From: Vibrio marisflavi CECT 7928
GTDB lineage: Bacteria > Pseudomonadota > Gammaproteobacteria > Enterobacterales > Vibrionaceae
Length of the DNA: 64,000 nucleotides
Direction of reading: 5' to 3'
Assembly (NCBI RefSeq): GCF_921294215.1
Contig: NZ_CAKLDM010000001.1
Span: 1,443,243-1,507,242 of the forward strand
Made by a program: the position numbers and the translations under genes. This document shows positions 26,689-36,065 of this stretch, piece by piece. Position 1 is the first letter of the stretch. Each line of letters starts with the position of its first letter. The notes below the pieces were generated by a model. That model saw only the letters and a program-made list of their open reading frames with translations, had not been told where the DNA came from and did no database searches.

Positions 26689-27870
26689 TTGAATATGAGA
26701 CTTTTTGGTAGTTCCTTAATACTTGCAGGAACTGCCCTAGGCGCTGGGATGTTGGCCATCCCAATGGTATTGGCACAATTTGGCTTCTACGCCAGTACAT
26801 TGCTGATGCTGTTTATTTTTGTAGGGACCACATACTCCGCCCTACTGCTTGCTGAAGCTTGCACAAAAACTAAAGGTCATTGTGGTATGAGCACAATTGC
26901 TTATCTCACACTTGGCACAAAGTTTAAGCACTTTATTAACGCGCTTTTCTATTTATTGCTGATCTGTCTAATGATTGCCTACCTGTTAGGGGTTGGGGAC
27001 TTATTCCATAAGATCCTTGCAGGACTTGGCGTTAACTCTTCACCTGCAGTCAGCTATACCATCTTCTGTTTGCTAATGGGCGTAGTTGTCGCTTCAGGTA
27101 CCAAACACATCGACAAGCTCAATCGTGCGCTATTTATCGTCATGGTCGCGATGCTGTTTATCGTTATTGGCTATCTGTCTTCCAATATTCATTTGAGCTA
27201 CATCGACCAAGCAAGTCACTACACGTTCCACGATGTTCTCAAGTACAGTGCCGTTATTTTTACAAGCTTTGGTTCAATGGTTGTGATTCCTTCACTCGTA
27301 ACCTACAACGAAGGTGCGACTCCAAAACAGATTCGCAATATGGTATTGCTGGGTGGCTTGATTCCGCTGGCTTGTTATCTAGCTTGGCTATTTACCATTA
27401 TTGGCAACTTAGGCGTTCATACTGTAAGCCAGTTCCACAGTATCTCTGATCTTATCTCGTCTTTCAGTTACAACAAACCGTTTATTAAAGAAGTCAGCTC
27501 TATCTTCTCAGCTCTTGCTTTGATCACTTCATTTTTAGGTGTTTCGATGGCGCTGTACGACCAGAATAAAGATGCGGTATCAAGCAACAAAGCGATTACT
27601 TACGCGCTTACCTTTATCCTACCGTTGGTTCTCACCAAGCTGTTTGCTGATCAGTTCGTTGGTATGTTGAGTTACGCTGGTATGGTGCTTGTATTCCTCG
27701 CGGTCTGGGGACCACTAGCTATGGTGGTAAAACTTCGTCAGCCAGCATTCGATATCGTCAATGAGCGCATTGAGCTTGATGGTAGTTATACCGCAGGCGG
27801 TGGAAAGCTCGCTCTAATGGTTACGTTCCTATTTGGTTTTGTCGTGTTTATTTCTTGGTTTATGAAATAA
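26689..27870 (+). CDS. Aromatic amino acid permease, HAAAP family (TyrP/TnaB-like)
   Basis: A 393-aa inner-membrane protein with about eleven helices. It starts 'FGSSLILAGTALGAGMLAIP', the hallmark of Mtr/TnaB/TyrP hydroxy/aromatic amino acid permeases, and has 'FTSFGSMVVIPSL' in the middle. Closest in feel to TyrP. TTG at 26689 has CGGAG six bases upstream; ATG at 26695 is the alternative. It lies away from tnaA but could feed it with tryptophan, or import tyrosine. Confidence 0.88.
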   Translation: MNMRLFGSSLILAGTALGAGMLAIPMVLAQFGFYASTLLMLFIFVGTTYSALLLAEACTKTKGHCGMSTIAYLTLGTKFKHFINALFYLLLICLMIAYLLGVGDLFHKILAGLGVNSSPAVSYTIFCLLMGVVVASGTKHIDKLNRALFIVMVAMLFIVIGYLSSNIHLSYIDQASHYTFHDVLKYSAVIFTSFGSMVVIPSLVTYNEGATPKQIRNMVLLGGLIPLACYLAWLFTIIGNLGVHTVSQFHSISDLISSFSYNKPFIKEVSSIFSALALITSFLGVSMALYDQNKDAVSSNKAITYALTFILPLVLTKLFADQFVGMLSYAGMVLVFLAVWGPLAMVVKLRQPAFDIVNERIELDGSYTAGGGKLALMVTFLFGFVVFISWFMK

Positions 27871-27888
27871 ATAGACATTTAAAATAAC

Positions 27889-27928
27889 AAAAAAGAGCTG
27901 ACTCAATCATTTGGGTCAGCTCTTTTTT
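27889..27928. terminator. Bidirectional terminator
   Basis: A stem AAAAAAGAGCTGAC / GTCAGCTCTTTTTT with a 12-base loop, T-runs on both strands, between the permease and the convergent ABC permease gene. Confidence 0.85.
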
Positions 27929-27942
27929 ATTGCAGTGAAGAA

Positions 27943-28776
27943 TTACTCGTCGGTTTTGCTGAATCGCAAACTAGCCATAAAACCAGCTACTCCCAACATA
28001 AAGTAGATGAGCAAAAACAACATATTCGCATGCATAAACCCGCTAAGAGGGTTAGTGTCAAACAGAGCACTACTCGGCAAGTCAATAACAGCGCTGACAA
28101 AGTGGCTAACGCCATAAAAACCAAAAAGCAGTATTGGCATTAGCTTTAATAAGTAGATAGCGACAAACATGGTGATGATTGGCGAACGGGTTCGCTGAGA
28201 TACGGCCAAAGCAATAGCCGCAAGAGGCAATAGTGCAATTGCCACAATAAACATTCTGCCCAGAAACTCTATCCAGCCTGAAACAACATGAGTAAACGTT
28301 AGTGGAGCTAAAAGAAAGCCGGCCTGTTGGCCCGAAGTAAGCTTTACTATCCAAAACAACAATTCTGCCGCTAAAACGAAAAAGGAGCAAAATAAAGGTA
28401 TTGCAATGAGCCCGAAGAGTAGTTTAACAAGGTGTCTATGTAAGTCACTGACCGGCATACTACGCCAAAACATCCAACTGCCTTCTTGCTTTTCCTTCAA
28501 TAGCGTTTTCGGAAAATAAGCGCTTGAAAGCGCAATAGACACCACCCCGGCAATCGAGATCAAGATACTGGCTAGGCTAAAATTAAAGCCCGACATTGAA
28601 GTCAATGTTTGACTGCCACTGAAACTGTATTGATAAGAAAAGTTAGCAAAGTGGCCAGAATTTGAAAACATAGCTATTGCAATAAAGATGCTGAATACAA
28701 AAAGTATGATCGGTGTTGTCGTCACGACCTTATTCTCAAGCCACTCTTTCTCAAGCATATGTAAAGTCGGTCTCAT
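27943..28776 (-). CDS. ABC-2-type transporter permease
   Basis: A 277-aa protein with six membrane segments, a typical ABC-2 permease: 'TPIILFVFSIFIAIAMF', 'SILISIAGVVSIALSSAYFP', 'EGSWMFWRSMPVSDLHRHLVKLL', and 'LLIYFMLGVAGFMASLRF' at the end. Its ATG overlaps the stop of the upstream ATPase gene by 4 bases, so the two are translationally coupled. Substrate unknown. Confidence 0.87.
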   Translation of the reverse strand: MRPTLHMLEKEWLENKVVTTTPIILFVFSIFIAIAMFSNSGHFANFSYQYSFSGSQTLTSMSGFNFSLASILISIAGVVSIALSSAYFPKTLLKEKQEGSWMFWRSMPVSDLHRHLVKLLFGLIAIPLFCSFFVLAAELLFWIVKLTSGQQAGFLLAPLTFTHVVSGWIEFLGRMFIVAIALLPLAAIALAVSQRTRSPIITMFVAIYLLKLMPILLFGFYGVSHFVSAVIDLPSSALFDTNPLSGFMHANMLFLLIYFMLGVAGFMASLRFSKTDE

Positions 28777-29645
28777 GATTTTTCTCCTTGCTGAAAAGCG
28801 AGAAATATATCGGCAAGCGAAGCTTTTTTGCGAACAAATACTTCTTGCGGCAAATTCAATTGCTGTGATTCAACTAACCACTCAGTAGAGCTCATTCCTG
28901 GCCGAGAATAAATAGGATGTAAGCTCTTAACCTGTTCTGAATATTCATTGGCGGCTTCGATTAGGGTGTATTTCTGTTGCAATGATTCTATTGAGTCATT
29001 GAGCACCATTCGGCCTTGTTTGAGAATCAATACATCTGTGAGCAGTTTTTCAATTTCATCGACTTCATGGCTAGCAATAATCAATGATTTTCCTCCTTGC
29101 TGAAACCAATTCATCAAGTTCCTATAGAAAACATCACGATACATCAAATCTAGCCCCAAGGTCGGCTCATCCAAAATCAACACATTGGCATCGGCTGCAA
29201 TAACGATGGCAAGGTGGAGCTGTACTTTCATACCCTTAGATAAAGCACCAATGCGCGACCGCATGCCAATATCCGTATCCGACAGTAGTTTCTTAGCTGT
29301 TTCCAGCCTAAAACTTTGACTCACACCAGCGGTATACTTCAACAGCTGCTGAACAGTCATCCAATTCGGCAACGTACTGGTGTCTGAGATATAAGACAAA
29401 CTCTTCATTATTTCGGTTCGGTGGGAAGTTGGGCTCAAGCCATTGATTTTTATTTCTCCAGAATAGCTTTGCGCACCTAACAAACTTTTTATTAGTGTCG
29501 ATTTACCAGCACCGTTATGGCCGAGTAAGCCCAAGACTTGCCCTTCTTTTAACTGGAAGCCTATGTTTATTATAGCTTTATCGTTTCCAGAACTAGCATT
29601 CTTATATTGCTTTGAGACACGGCTTGCCTCTACCAATACTTTCAT
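28773..29645 (-). CDS. ABC transporter ATPase, partner of the ABC-2 permease
   Basis: A 290-aa ATPase: Walker A 'GHNGAGKST' (residues 42-50), signature-region 'GALSKGMKVQLHLA', Walker B 'VLILDEPTLGLD', switch His in 'IIASHEVDEIE'. Architecture and permease pairing resemble small exporters that move peptides or drugs out. It lies upstream of the permease with a 4-base overlap. Confidence 0.88.
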   Translation of the reverse strand: MKVLVEASRVSKQYKNASSGNDKAIINIGFQLKEGQVLGLLGHNGAGKSTLIKSLLGAQSYSGEIKINGLSPTSHRTEIMKSLSYISDTSTLPNWMTVQQLLKYTAGVSQSFRLETAKKLLSDTDIGMRSRIGALSKGMKVQLHLAIVIAADANVLILDEPTLGLDLMYRDVFYRNLMNWFQQGGKSLIIASHEVDEIEKLLTDVLILKQGRMVLNDSIESLQQKYTLIEAANEYSEQVKSLHPIYSRPGMSSTEWLVESQQLNLPQEVFVRKKASLADIFLAFQQGEKS

Positions 29646-29823
29646 TCAATTTTCCTTAGCTAAACTACTGGCCAAGTAACACACACAAAAACCAACCTAA
29701 GTTATTGATTTAGATTTTTGCTACGAGGTGATTTGGTCGAACATTCTTTATTGATAATTTGATTAAAACACAACCTATAACTATTTTATTTATATCCCTA
29801 TTCTTAACGACAAGGAGTCTGTT

Positions 29824-31365
29824 TTGAAGAGTTTGAAGGTTATATTCCTCGTTCAAGTAATCGCTGCCGTCACAGTCGTATTACTTATATCGGCTTTTAT
29901 AAAATATCAAAGTTTTAAAGACAACCTACAACAAGAACTCGACCAAACAGTTGGCAATAGTACTCAGCGTTTAACGATGAGTCTACCTAGGCTTATGTGG
30001 GATTTTGACCTAGATACAGCCAAATCAACCATCGCAGCGGAATTGAATACACCTGAGATCTCAGCCGTACAAGTGCTTGATAATCAGGGAGGACAAGTAC
30101 TGTTTTTGACCTTAGAAGGGGCGGAAGATGGGGCTGAACCGAAAATCGTTGATGTAAAAGATAAGTCGATGTTAGACGAAGACCACTCCGTCAAAGATCA
30201 GCTTATCTTTGTGGAGTACGATGAGAAAAATGACGTGGGTAGTGTGATTGTTTTCTACAACACCGATGTGCTTAACGCCAAATTATCCCACTCTTTGAAG
30301 ATGAATATCGTTGAGCTACTTATTCTTGACCTTATTATTAGTGTCACGATAGTACTCGTTTTGACCTTAACGGTGCTCAAACCTTTACAACAGCTTACCG
30401 AAAGAATTCAAGCGCTATCATCTGGTGAAGGCGACTTGTCCAACAAGATTCAGAAAGCAAAATACAAAGAATTTGACGCTATCACCGATAGCATCAATGT
30501 GTTTACTGAATCTCTACGGACTATCGTCATCGACGTAACTGGAGCATCCATTACGTTAGAAGATAAAGCTACACAAAATGGTGCCACCGCTAGAGATAAT
30601 GCTGAAAAGCTCGACCTTCAGAAACAGCAACTCACCACCGTCGCCGCCGCTGCTACTGAGTTGAACCAATCTGTTGCAGTTGTTGCAGATACCGCTTCAG
30701 ATACCGCCTCTCAAGCAAGCAATGCTGCTCAGCTAACAAACGGCGTAAACGATACGATTGAGTCCTCTTCGCAAGAGATCTTTAACATGCGTGAAGAGAT
30801 GGATCATGTGAATGCAGAAATGCACAAACTGATCGAAGAAGGCGAGAAAATCACCACCGTACTGAACGTCATCAACGATATTTCAGAACAAACCAACTTA
30901 TTGGCACTCAATGCGGCTATCGAAGCAGCGCGTGCTGGTGAGCAAGGGCGGGGTTTTGCCGTGGTTGCAGATGAAGTTCGAAACTTAGCGGTTAAAACTA
31001 GTGAATCGACAGAGCAAATCCAGAAGAACATCCAAGCACTGGATCAAGCAACTAAATCCGTTGAAGATGAGCTGACTCGCATTGCAACCATGTTAGAAAA
31101 CACTGCAGAGAAAGTTGGCGATTCACAGCACTCAGTAAAAGAAGTACAGGAGATGATCAATCATATCTCTGAACGAAGTGGGCAAATTTCTCATGCGACG
31201 GAAGAGCAGAGAATGGCCGTTGAGGAAATAAGCCAAGCAATTGTTGAAGCCTCAGATGCATCAAGTGAAGCTTCCGCCGGTGCGGTGGAAAACTCCAACA
31301 ATTCACAACAAGTGCTCGATCTAAGTAAGAGCATTGCAGGGCATATGTCTAAGTTCCGAACCTAA
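29824..31365 (+). CDS. Methyl-accepting chemotaxis protein
   Basis: A 513-aa chemoreceptor. First membrane helix at 5-25, a short periplasmic sensor to about 155 ('[23 protein letters not shown]'-type region), second helix at 160-185, HAMP near 185-240, then a cytoplasmic coiled coil with the invariant tip '[20 protein letters not shown]'. TTG at 29824 follows AAGGAG by seven bases. It is followed by an orphan binding protein gene, but no link is shown. Confidence 0.92.
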   Translation: MKSLKVIFLVQVIAAVTVVLLISAFIKYQSFKDNLQQELDQTVGNSTQRLTMSLPRLMWDFDLDTAKSTIAAELNTPEISAVQVLDNQGGQVLFLTLEGAEDGAEPKIVDVKDKSMLDEDHSVKDQLIFVEYDEKNDVGSVIVFYNTDVLNAKLSHSLKMNIVELLILDLIISVTIVLVLTLTVLKPLQQLTERIQALSSGEGDLSNKIQKAKYKEFDAITDSINVFTESLRTIVIDVTGASITLEDKATQNGATARDNAEKLDLQKQQLTTVAAAATELNQSVAVVADTASDTASQASNAAQLTNGVNDTIESSSQEIFNMREEMDHVNAEMHKLIEEGEKITTVLNVINDISEQTNLLALNAAIEAARAGEQGRGFAVVADEVRNLAVKTSESTEQIQKNIQALDQATKSVEDELTRIATMLENTAEKVGDSQHSVKEVQEMINHISERSGQISHATEEQRMAVEEISQAIVEASDASSEASAGAVENSNNSQQVLDLSKSIAGHMSKFRT

Positions 31366-31378
31366 CCTTAACGAGTAT

Positions 31379-31410
31379 GCCAGCCAACGACTTAACCGTA
31401 GTTGGCTGGC
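31379..31410 (+). terminator. Terminator after the chemoreceptor gene
   Basis: A 10-bp perfect GC-rich stem (GCCAGCCAAC / GTTGGCTGGC) with a 12-base loop, then TGCTTTCC. Confidence 0.75.
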
Positions 31411-31561
31411 TGCTTTCCTAAACTCAGAAACTTTCTTCATTTATCCAAATTTCTCTGCTCAACTCGTCTCATCTTTGCGATTTACAGCATTAAGGCAGGC
31501 AAAAGCCCGCGCGGCTCTCAGTAATCACTATGCTTAATTTATATACATACGAGAGCTTATT

Positions 31562-32314
31562 ATGCGCGCGACAAAAACTTTATTAATTCTACTTCTAGCT
31601 GCAACCCTGCCAAGGTTGGCGTTGAGCCTAGAGTTGACCATTCTCACGGAAGACTACGCTCCCTACAACTATCAAAAGAATGGCCAAGTCACTGGATTTA
31701 CAACAGACGTCGTTAAAGCGATATTAAAGGACACAGGTAACCAAAACCTCAAGATTGAGCTTTATCCTTGGCAGCGTGCTTACCGAATGGCTCTCAATGA
31801 CAAAAACATACTCCTGTATACCATGACGAGAACTGAAGCCAGAGATCCATTATTCAAGTGGGTTGGACCAGTAGCCGAGCGTACCGTTTGGATTTGGAAG
31901 CTGAAAAAGAGGCAAGACATCGTGGTCAACACATTAGAGGATGCCAAAAAATACACCATTACTTCTGTAGCAAAATCAGCGGGTACGACCTATCTTAAAT
32001 CGCAAGGCTTTACAGACAAACAGCTAAACCCTATCCACAAAGAAAGCCTAACTGTAGCGAAATTTCTTGCTGGAAGAGATGATTTAATCTTAAAACCTAA
32101 ACTTGCTATGGCGTATGAGTTAAACCAGCTAGGTGAAACTATGTCTATAGTTGAGCCACTATTCGCACTACCAAACAGCGGGAGCTACTATCTAGCGTTC
32201 AGTCTTGATACACCAGACAGCACGGTAAAGCTATTCCAAGATTCATTTGACAAGTTGAAGCAAAATGGAGGATACGACGAAATTTATGGAAAATATGTGG
32301 TCACTTCACCCTAG
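31562..32314 (+). CDS. Periplasmic solute-binding protein, family 3
   Basis: A 250-aa exported protein: signal peptide (1-22), then 'LTILTEDYAPYNYQKNGQVTG', 'VVKAILKD', 'LYPWQRAYRMAL' and a C-terminal 'FDKLKQNGGYDEIYGKYV'. The same orphan-binding-protein class as the genes at 944 and 48180; all three share the 'PW(S/Q)R' segment. No ABC permease nearby; ligand unknown. Confidence 0.85.
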   Translation: MRATKTLLILLLAATLPRLALSLELTILTEDYAPYNYQKNGQVTGFTTDVVKAILKDTGNQNLKIELYPWQRAYRMALNDKNILLYTMTRTEARDPLFKWVGPVAERTVWIWKLKKRQDIVVNTLEDAKKYTITSVAKSAGTTYLKSQGFTDKQLNPIHKESLTVAKFLAGRDDLILKPKLAMAYELNQLGETMSIVEPLFALPNSGSYYLAFSLDTPDSTVKLFQDSFDKLKQNGGYDEIYGKYVVTSP

Positions 32315-32405
32315 TCCATAACTGAGTACCTCAACAAAGTATTGCTTGGCTAAGCGATTTATATTGGATATATCGGATTGCTCACTAGTCAGGCATATAA
32401 GTAAA

Positions 32406-33332
32406 ATGAAAACTTGGAAAGGAATTGCGGCTGTCTTTTTTGGCCTAATTATAATCACCACAATTGGCTACATTTCATTGAATCCTGAAACTCAACCCCT
32501 GAACGATTCTATTCGAAAAACGACTGGTCTTAACTACATTCGGTTATCTGACGGATTCACACATTACCAACTTGATGGGCCTGAAAGTGGAGAGGTGGTT
32601 GTTCTCGTGCATGGTGGTACCATCCCTCATTGGGCATGGGATAAACAGATACAAGCACTCACAAGGCAAGGCTATCGTGTACTCAGTTACGACAAGTTCG
32701 GTCGTGGCTATTCAGACCGACCTGACATAGCCTATGATCAAGCACTGTATCAGCGCCAGCTGAGCGAACTAGTCAACTCACTTTCAATCTCCACACCATT
32801 CCATTTAGTTGGCGTCTCTCTCGGCGCTGGCACTGCCGTTAACTTTGCATCTCAAAACCCAAATAAGGTAGATAAGCTGGTCTTGATCGCACCTGTTGTC
32901 GATGATTATAAGGTGCCCGCAATTTTTAAAACTCCAGTGCTAGGAGAAGCTGCGGCTCGATTTGTTGGCAAAAGCACCTTGATTGCAAGATTCCGTGATT
33001 TATATGGCAACAGCCCAAACTCAGAACACTACCTAAAGCTATACCACGAGCAGATGACCTATGATGGATTTCAGCGCTCTTTGCTCTCAATGCTAAGAAG
33101 CGATGCTCTGGGTGATTACACTAAAGCGTATGACTTGTTAGGAAAGCAGAAACAAAGCACTATGATCATTTGGGGAACCGAAGATAAAGAGATATCCCGC
33201 GAAATGATTGATGATGCGCGATCGAGAATCCCAAACAGTAAATTTGTGGCGATTGCTGACTCTGGCCATGGAGTTTCGCTGCAAAAAGCCAACGTAGTCA
33301 ATGACAGGATTATTGGTTTTCTGAAAAACTGA
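32406..33332 (+). CDS. Membrane-anchored alpha/beta hydrolase
   Basis: A 308-aa protein. An N-terminal hydrophobic helix ('IAAVFFGLIIITTIGYISL') anchors it or acts as a signal. The hydrolase fold shows 'VVLVHGGTIPHWAWDKQI' (oxyanion region), nucleophile Ser in 'GVSLGAG', acidic residue after 'IIWGTEDKEI' and His in 'ADSGHGVSL'. ATG 32406 is chosen; a TTG at 32346 in frame has no ribosome site. Substrate unknown. Confidence 0.82.
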   Translation: MKTWKGIAAVFFGLIIITTIGYISLNPETQPLNDSIRKTTGLNYIRLSDGFTHYQLDGPESGEVVVLVHGGTIPHWAWDKQIQALTRQGYRVLSYDKFGRGYSDRPDIAYDQALYQRQLSELVNSLSISTPFHLVGVSLGAGTAVNFASQNPNKVDKLVLIAPVVDDYKVPAIFKTPVLGEAAARFVGKSTLIARFRDLYGNSPNSEHYLKLYHEQMTYDGFQRSLLSMLRSDALGDYTKAYDLLGKQKQSTMIIWGTEDKEISREMIDDARSRIPNSKFVAIADSGHGVSLQKANVVNDRIIGFLKN

Positions 33333-33334
33333 AA

Positions 33335-33360
33335 TAGGAGGCGATTTGCCTCCTACTTTT
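33335..33360 (+). terminator. Terminator after the hydrolase gene
   Basis: Stem TAGGAGGC / GCCTCCTA with a 5-base loop, followed by CTTTTTGATTTTT. Confidence 0.85.
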
Positions 33361-33388
33361 TGATTTTTATAAAATTTACTGTAATTAG

Positions 33389-34813
33389 CTAGTTGGGAAA
33401 GATCACTTTCTTAGGAACATAAGAATCGACAAGGCTACCATCTCCTAGTTGTCCATAGTAATTGTCGCCCCAACAATATATCGAACCATCCTCAATTTTA
33501 GCGCAAGTATGGTTTGCACCAGAAGCATTGATCGCAACGACATTATTGAGGTCTTTTACCATCACAGGCACATAAGTTGTTTCAATTGAGCCCATCCCTA
33601 GTTGGCCACGATAATTAAAGCCCCAGCACCATACTGTGCCATCATTTTTAAGTGCACAGGTATGAAAGTTACCGGCACTGATCGTGGCAACATCGCTTAA
33701 GTTGGATACTTCAACTGGAACCACGGAATTTGTACTATTTCCATTGCCAAGCTCTTGCTTGTCATTCAATCCTAAGCACATTACATGGCCGTCTTTTTTT
33801 AGGAAACAAGTGTGACCTTCACCGACAGAAACTTTGCTTACATCACCGGAGGTTCTTAGGGCGACAGGGGTTGTAGAAATATCGCTATCTAGATTGCCTA
33901 ACTGGCCAAAATAATTGTTGCCCCAGCAATATATATCACCATCAAAAGTTACGGCGCAAGTTCCTCCAGTTCCGGTACTTACAGAAGCAACATTAGATAA
34001 ACTCTCAACCAACACAGGAGACGTTTGGTCGATAGTAGTTCCATTTCCGAGTTCTCCCCACGTATTATCCCCCCAACATGCTACGTGGTAAGACTCAGTA
34101 ATAGCGCAGGTATGATATGTGCTGTTGGATAAGAAGCGTGCGTTAAACAGCTTAGTTTCTTTTACTTTGTTACTCCAGCAAGCTACCCGTCCCGAACTAT
34201 CTACATCACATAAGTTCCTGAATCCAGTGCTGGCCTCGTAAGAATTAAACAATTCAGGGATTTCAGTTGGTGTGATTTTGGATTGTGTCGAACTTTCCAG
34301 AGTAGATTGAAACCTTTTACCCCAACAATACGCTTTACCTGCGTCATCAACATAGCAAGTCGAACCGTCACCTGTACTTAACTTTGTTTCAAAAGCTTCT
34401 CTATGAGTGACAGGATAAGCTTGCCATAGTGGATTTTTAGTCATTTTATCGTAAACAGAGATATTGCCTGTCTCGACACAAAACTCCGTTGGGTAAGGAC
34501 TTGCAGTCTCTGAGCTCCATTTCGTTTTTCCATTGGAACGCAATACACTAACGTTTCCACCATCGCTTAAAACAAGCTCTGTACCAGTCATTCTCCAAAG
34601 TACATTAGAGCCAGCTTCAGCCGTCTTATCATATAAAACAACGACGCCATCTGCTTGCGCTACTAACCTTGTAGAGCCATCGTCTGTAGTAATGGACTGA
34701 CCATTTTCTAGCGTGAAAGGGGCATCGTAGCATTTCGATGCTGCGTAGGTTTGGCTTGGGATAAATATGAATGCGGCCAAAAGGAGTGCAAACTCCAATT
34801 TAAAAATTCTCAC
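33389..34813 (-). CDS. Secreted RCC1-repeat protein with lectin-like N-terminus
   Basis: A 474-aa exported protein. Signal peptide (1-24), then a bulb-lectin-like strip ('LVAQADGVVVLYDKTAEAGS', 'LVLSDGGNVSVL') to about 130, then at least six RCC1 repeats with the pattern 'CWG.N..GQLG' and 'G..HTC....DG' between about 145 and 470, a beta propeller. GTG at 34813 is chosen because AAGGAG lies five bases upstream and the signal peptide starts there; the frame is open to 34837. Many cysteines recur per repeat. Function unknown; propellers of this kind often bind proteins outside the cell. Confidence 0.82.
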   Translation of the reverse strand: MRIFKLEFALLLAAFIFIPSQTYAASKCYDAPFTLENGQSITTDDGSTRLVAQADGVVVLYDKTAEAGSNVLWRMTGTELVLSDGGNVSVLRSNGKTKWSSETASPYPTEFCVETGNISVYDKMTKNPLWQAYPVTHREAFETKLSTGDGSTCYVDDAGKAYCWGKRFQSTLESSTQSKITPTEIPELFNSYEASTGFRNLCDVDSSGRVACWSNKVKETKLFNARFLSNSTYHTCAITESYHVACWGDNTWGELGNGTTIDQTSPVLVESLSNVASVSTGTGGTCAVTFDGDIYCWGNNYFGQLGNLDSDISTTPVALRTSGDVSKVSVGEGHTCFLKKDGHVMCLGLNDKQELGNGNSTNSVVPVEVSNLSDVATISAGNFHTCALKNDGTVWCWGFNYRGQLGMGSIETTYVPVMVKDLNNVVAINASGANHTCAKIEDGSIYCWGDNYYGQLGDGSLVDSYVPKKVIFPN

Positions 34814-35179
34814 ATTAACTCCTTGTAAGAAAATCAAGCTGATAAGTTATTGTGCAAGGCGAGTGTGATAACGTTTGTGATTCAGACAAAGCTGAATAGG
34901 TGTATGAATTCCCACTCTATCCTAGTGGGACAAATGCAACACATCGTTCCTTGATGTTAATATCCAATTTGTTAGTTAATATTTACAATAAATATTAACA
35001 GCCACGAACACTATAAGAATAATTAATTGTTTTCAAGCGGTATTTTTATAAATAACTTATAGTGCGCATGTTTAAAGTTAGAAGATATATTTACATAAAT
35101 GTCAACTAGAGTTTCTATCAGGTCACCGAGCCACAAAACTAAAAAGTGCGCCGAATGTTGAAGTAGGAAGAGGAACTAA
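34814..35179. other. Intergenic region with two dyads
   Basis: No gene is seen. A hairpin TCCCACT / AGTGGGA is at 34910-34930 and an AT-rich dyad GTTAATATTT / AAATATTAAC at 34975-34999. Both lie between divergent genes, so they may be regulatory. Confidence 0.4.
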
Positions 35180-35536
35180 ATGAATATTCGAGAGTTTTCC
35201 AAACAGGTTGGCTTGTCGTCTCACACACTTCGATATTACGAGAAAATTGGCTTACTCAAAAATATTCAAAGAAGTGTTAGCGGGCATCGTGTTTACACGA
35301 ATAAAGATAAGAGTTGGATTGAGTTTGTTAAACGGCTAAAAGATACAGGCATGCCGTTAGATGAGATATTGGTCTACGCAAGTTTGAGAGAAAACGGCAC
35401 TGAGACTTTAAAGGAGAGGCAGCAGTTACTAGAACAACATCGAGAGGAACTTATTCGCCATATCGAGATGCAACAAAAGCACCTATCCGCCTTGGACGAT
35501 AAAATAATGCTGTATAAACAAGGAAAAGTTGCTTGA
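35180..35536 (+). CDS. MerR-family regulator (NmlR/AdhR-like)
   Basis: A 118-aa MerR protein: helix-turn-helix 'IREFSKQVGLSSHTLRYYEKIGLL' (2-25), wing 'SGHRVYTNKD', and a dimer helix to the C-terminus. No cysteine is present, so it does not sense through a thiol. Its stop codon lies inside the -35 of a MerR-type promoter (35533-35563) whose dyad matches the NmlR/AdhR class, so it most likely controls the next gene. Confidence 0.87.
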   Translation: MNIREFSKQVGLSSHTLRYYEKIGLLKNIQRSVSGHRVYTNKDKSWIEFVKRLKDTGMPLDEILVYASLRENGTETLKERQQLLEQHREELIRHIEMQQKHLSALDDKIMLYKQGKVA

Positions 35537-35563
35537 CTTAGAGTCAACTCTAACTTGTAGAGT
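35533..35563 (+). promoter_or_regulatory. MerR-type promoter overlapping the merR stop codon
   Basis: TTGACT and TAGAGT are 19 bases apart with the dyad TTAGAGTCAACTCTAA between, the overlong spacing MerR activators act on. The -35 overlaps the TGA of the regulator gene. Confidence 0.8.
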
Positions 35564-35593
35564 GTGTTTATTCCAATCAATAGGAGAATTCGA

Positions 35594-35968
35594 ATGAACA
35601 CGTTGCGGTTTGAAAAAGGACTAGAGTTGTTATCAAGTATAGATGGAGAAGCGGGTCACAATGTTATTGCGAGCCTAGACACCATAAGTCCAGATTTAGC
35701 GAAGCATACAGTAGAGGCTTTTGGTGATGTCTATTCTCGCCCAAACTTAGATGTAAAATCTAGAGAGATTGCCACCGTCGCGGCTTTAACGGCTTTAGGG
35801 AATTGTGCTCCTCAGCTTAAGGTTCACTTAAACGCTGCACTAAACGTTGGATGCAGTGAAGAAGAAATTAAAGAAGTCATTATACAAATGTCAGTTTACG
35901 CTGGATTCCCAGCTTCTTTGAATGGCATGTTCGCATTTAAAGAGGTGCTCGCTGAACGAGAAAAATAA
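35594..35968 (+). CDS. Carboxymuconolactone decarboxylase family protein
   Basis: A 124-aa all-helical protein of the CMD/AhpD superfamily: 'REIATVAALTALGNCAPQLK', 'HLNAALNVGCSEEEIKEVIIQM', 'AGFPASLNGMFAFKEVL'. It lacks the AhpD Cys-x-x-Cys pair, so a peroxidase role is less likely than a decarboxylase or unknown one. ATG 35594 follows AGGAG. Probably activated by the MerR protein upstream. Confidence 0.87.
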   Translation: MNTLRFEKGLELLSSIDGEAGHNVIASLDTISPDLAKHTVEAFGDVYSRPNLDVKSREIATVAALTALGNCAPQLKVHLNAALNVGCSEEEIKEVIIQMSVYAGFPASLNGMFAFKEVLAEREK

Positions 35969-35986
35969 AGAGTAGTAACGAGTTTT

Positions 35987-36012
35987 AAAAAGCCCTTATC
36001 AGGGCTTTTTTT
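35987..36012 (+). terminator. Terminator after the CMD gene
   Basis: Stem AAAAAGCCCT / AGGGCTTTTT with a TATC loop and a run of seven T. Confidence 0.88.
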
Positions 36013-36026
36013 ATTTAGTATCGAGT

Positions 36027-36065
36027 CTAAATTTGCTTAAATTTCGCCGTAAAGTGCCTCAATAC
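36027..36065 (-). pseudogene. tnaA: Detached 3' end of tnaA
   Basis: The minus strand reads V-L-R then HFTAKFKQI and TAG at 36029-36027. This is the usual tryptophanase C-terminus (E. coli ends 'VLRHFTAKLKEV'). The V-L-R codons are the 9-bp target duplication CCTCAATAC (36057-36065), repeated at 37432-37440 on the other side of IS copy 2. Confidence 0.92.
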
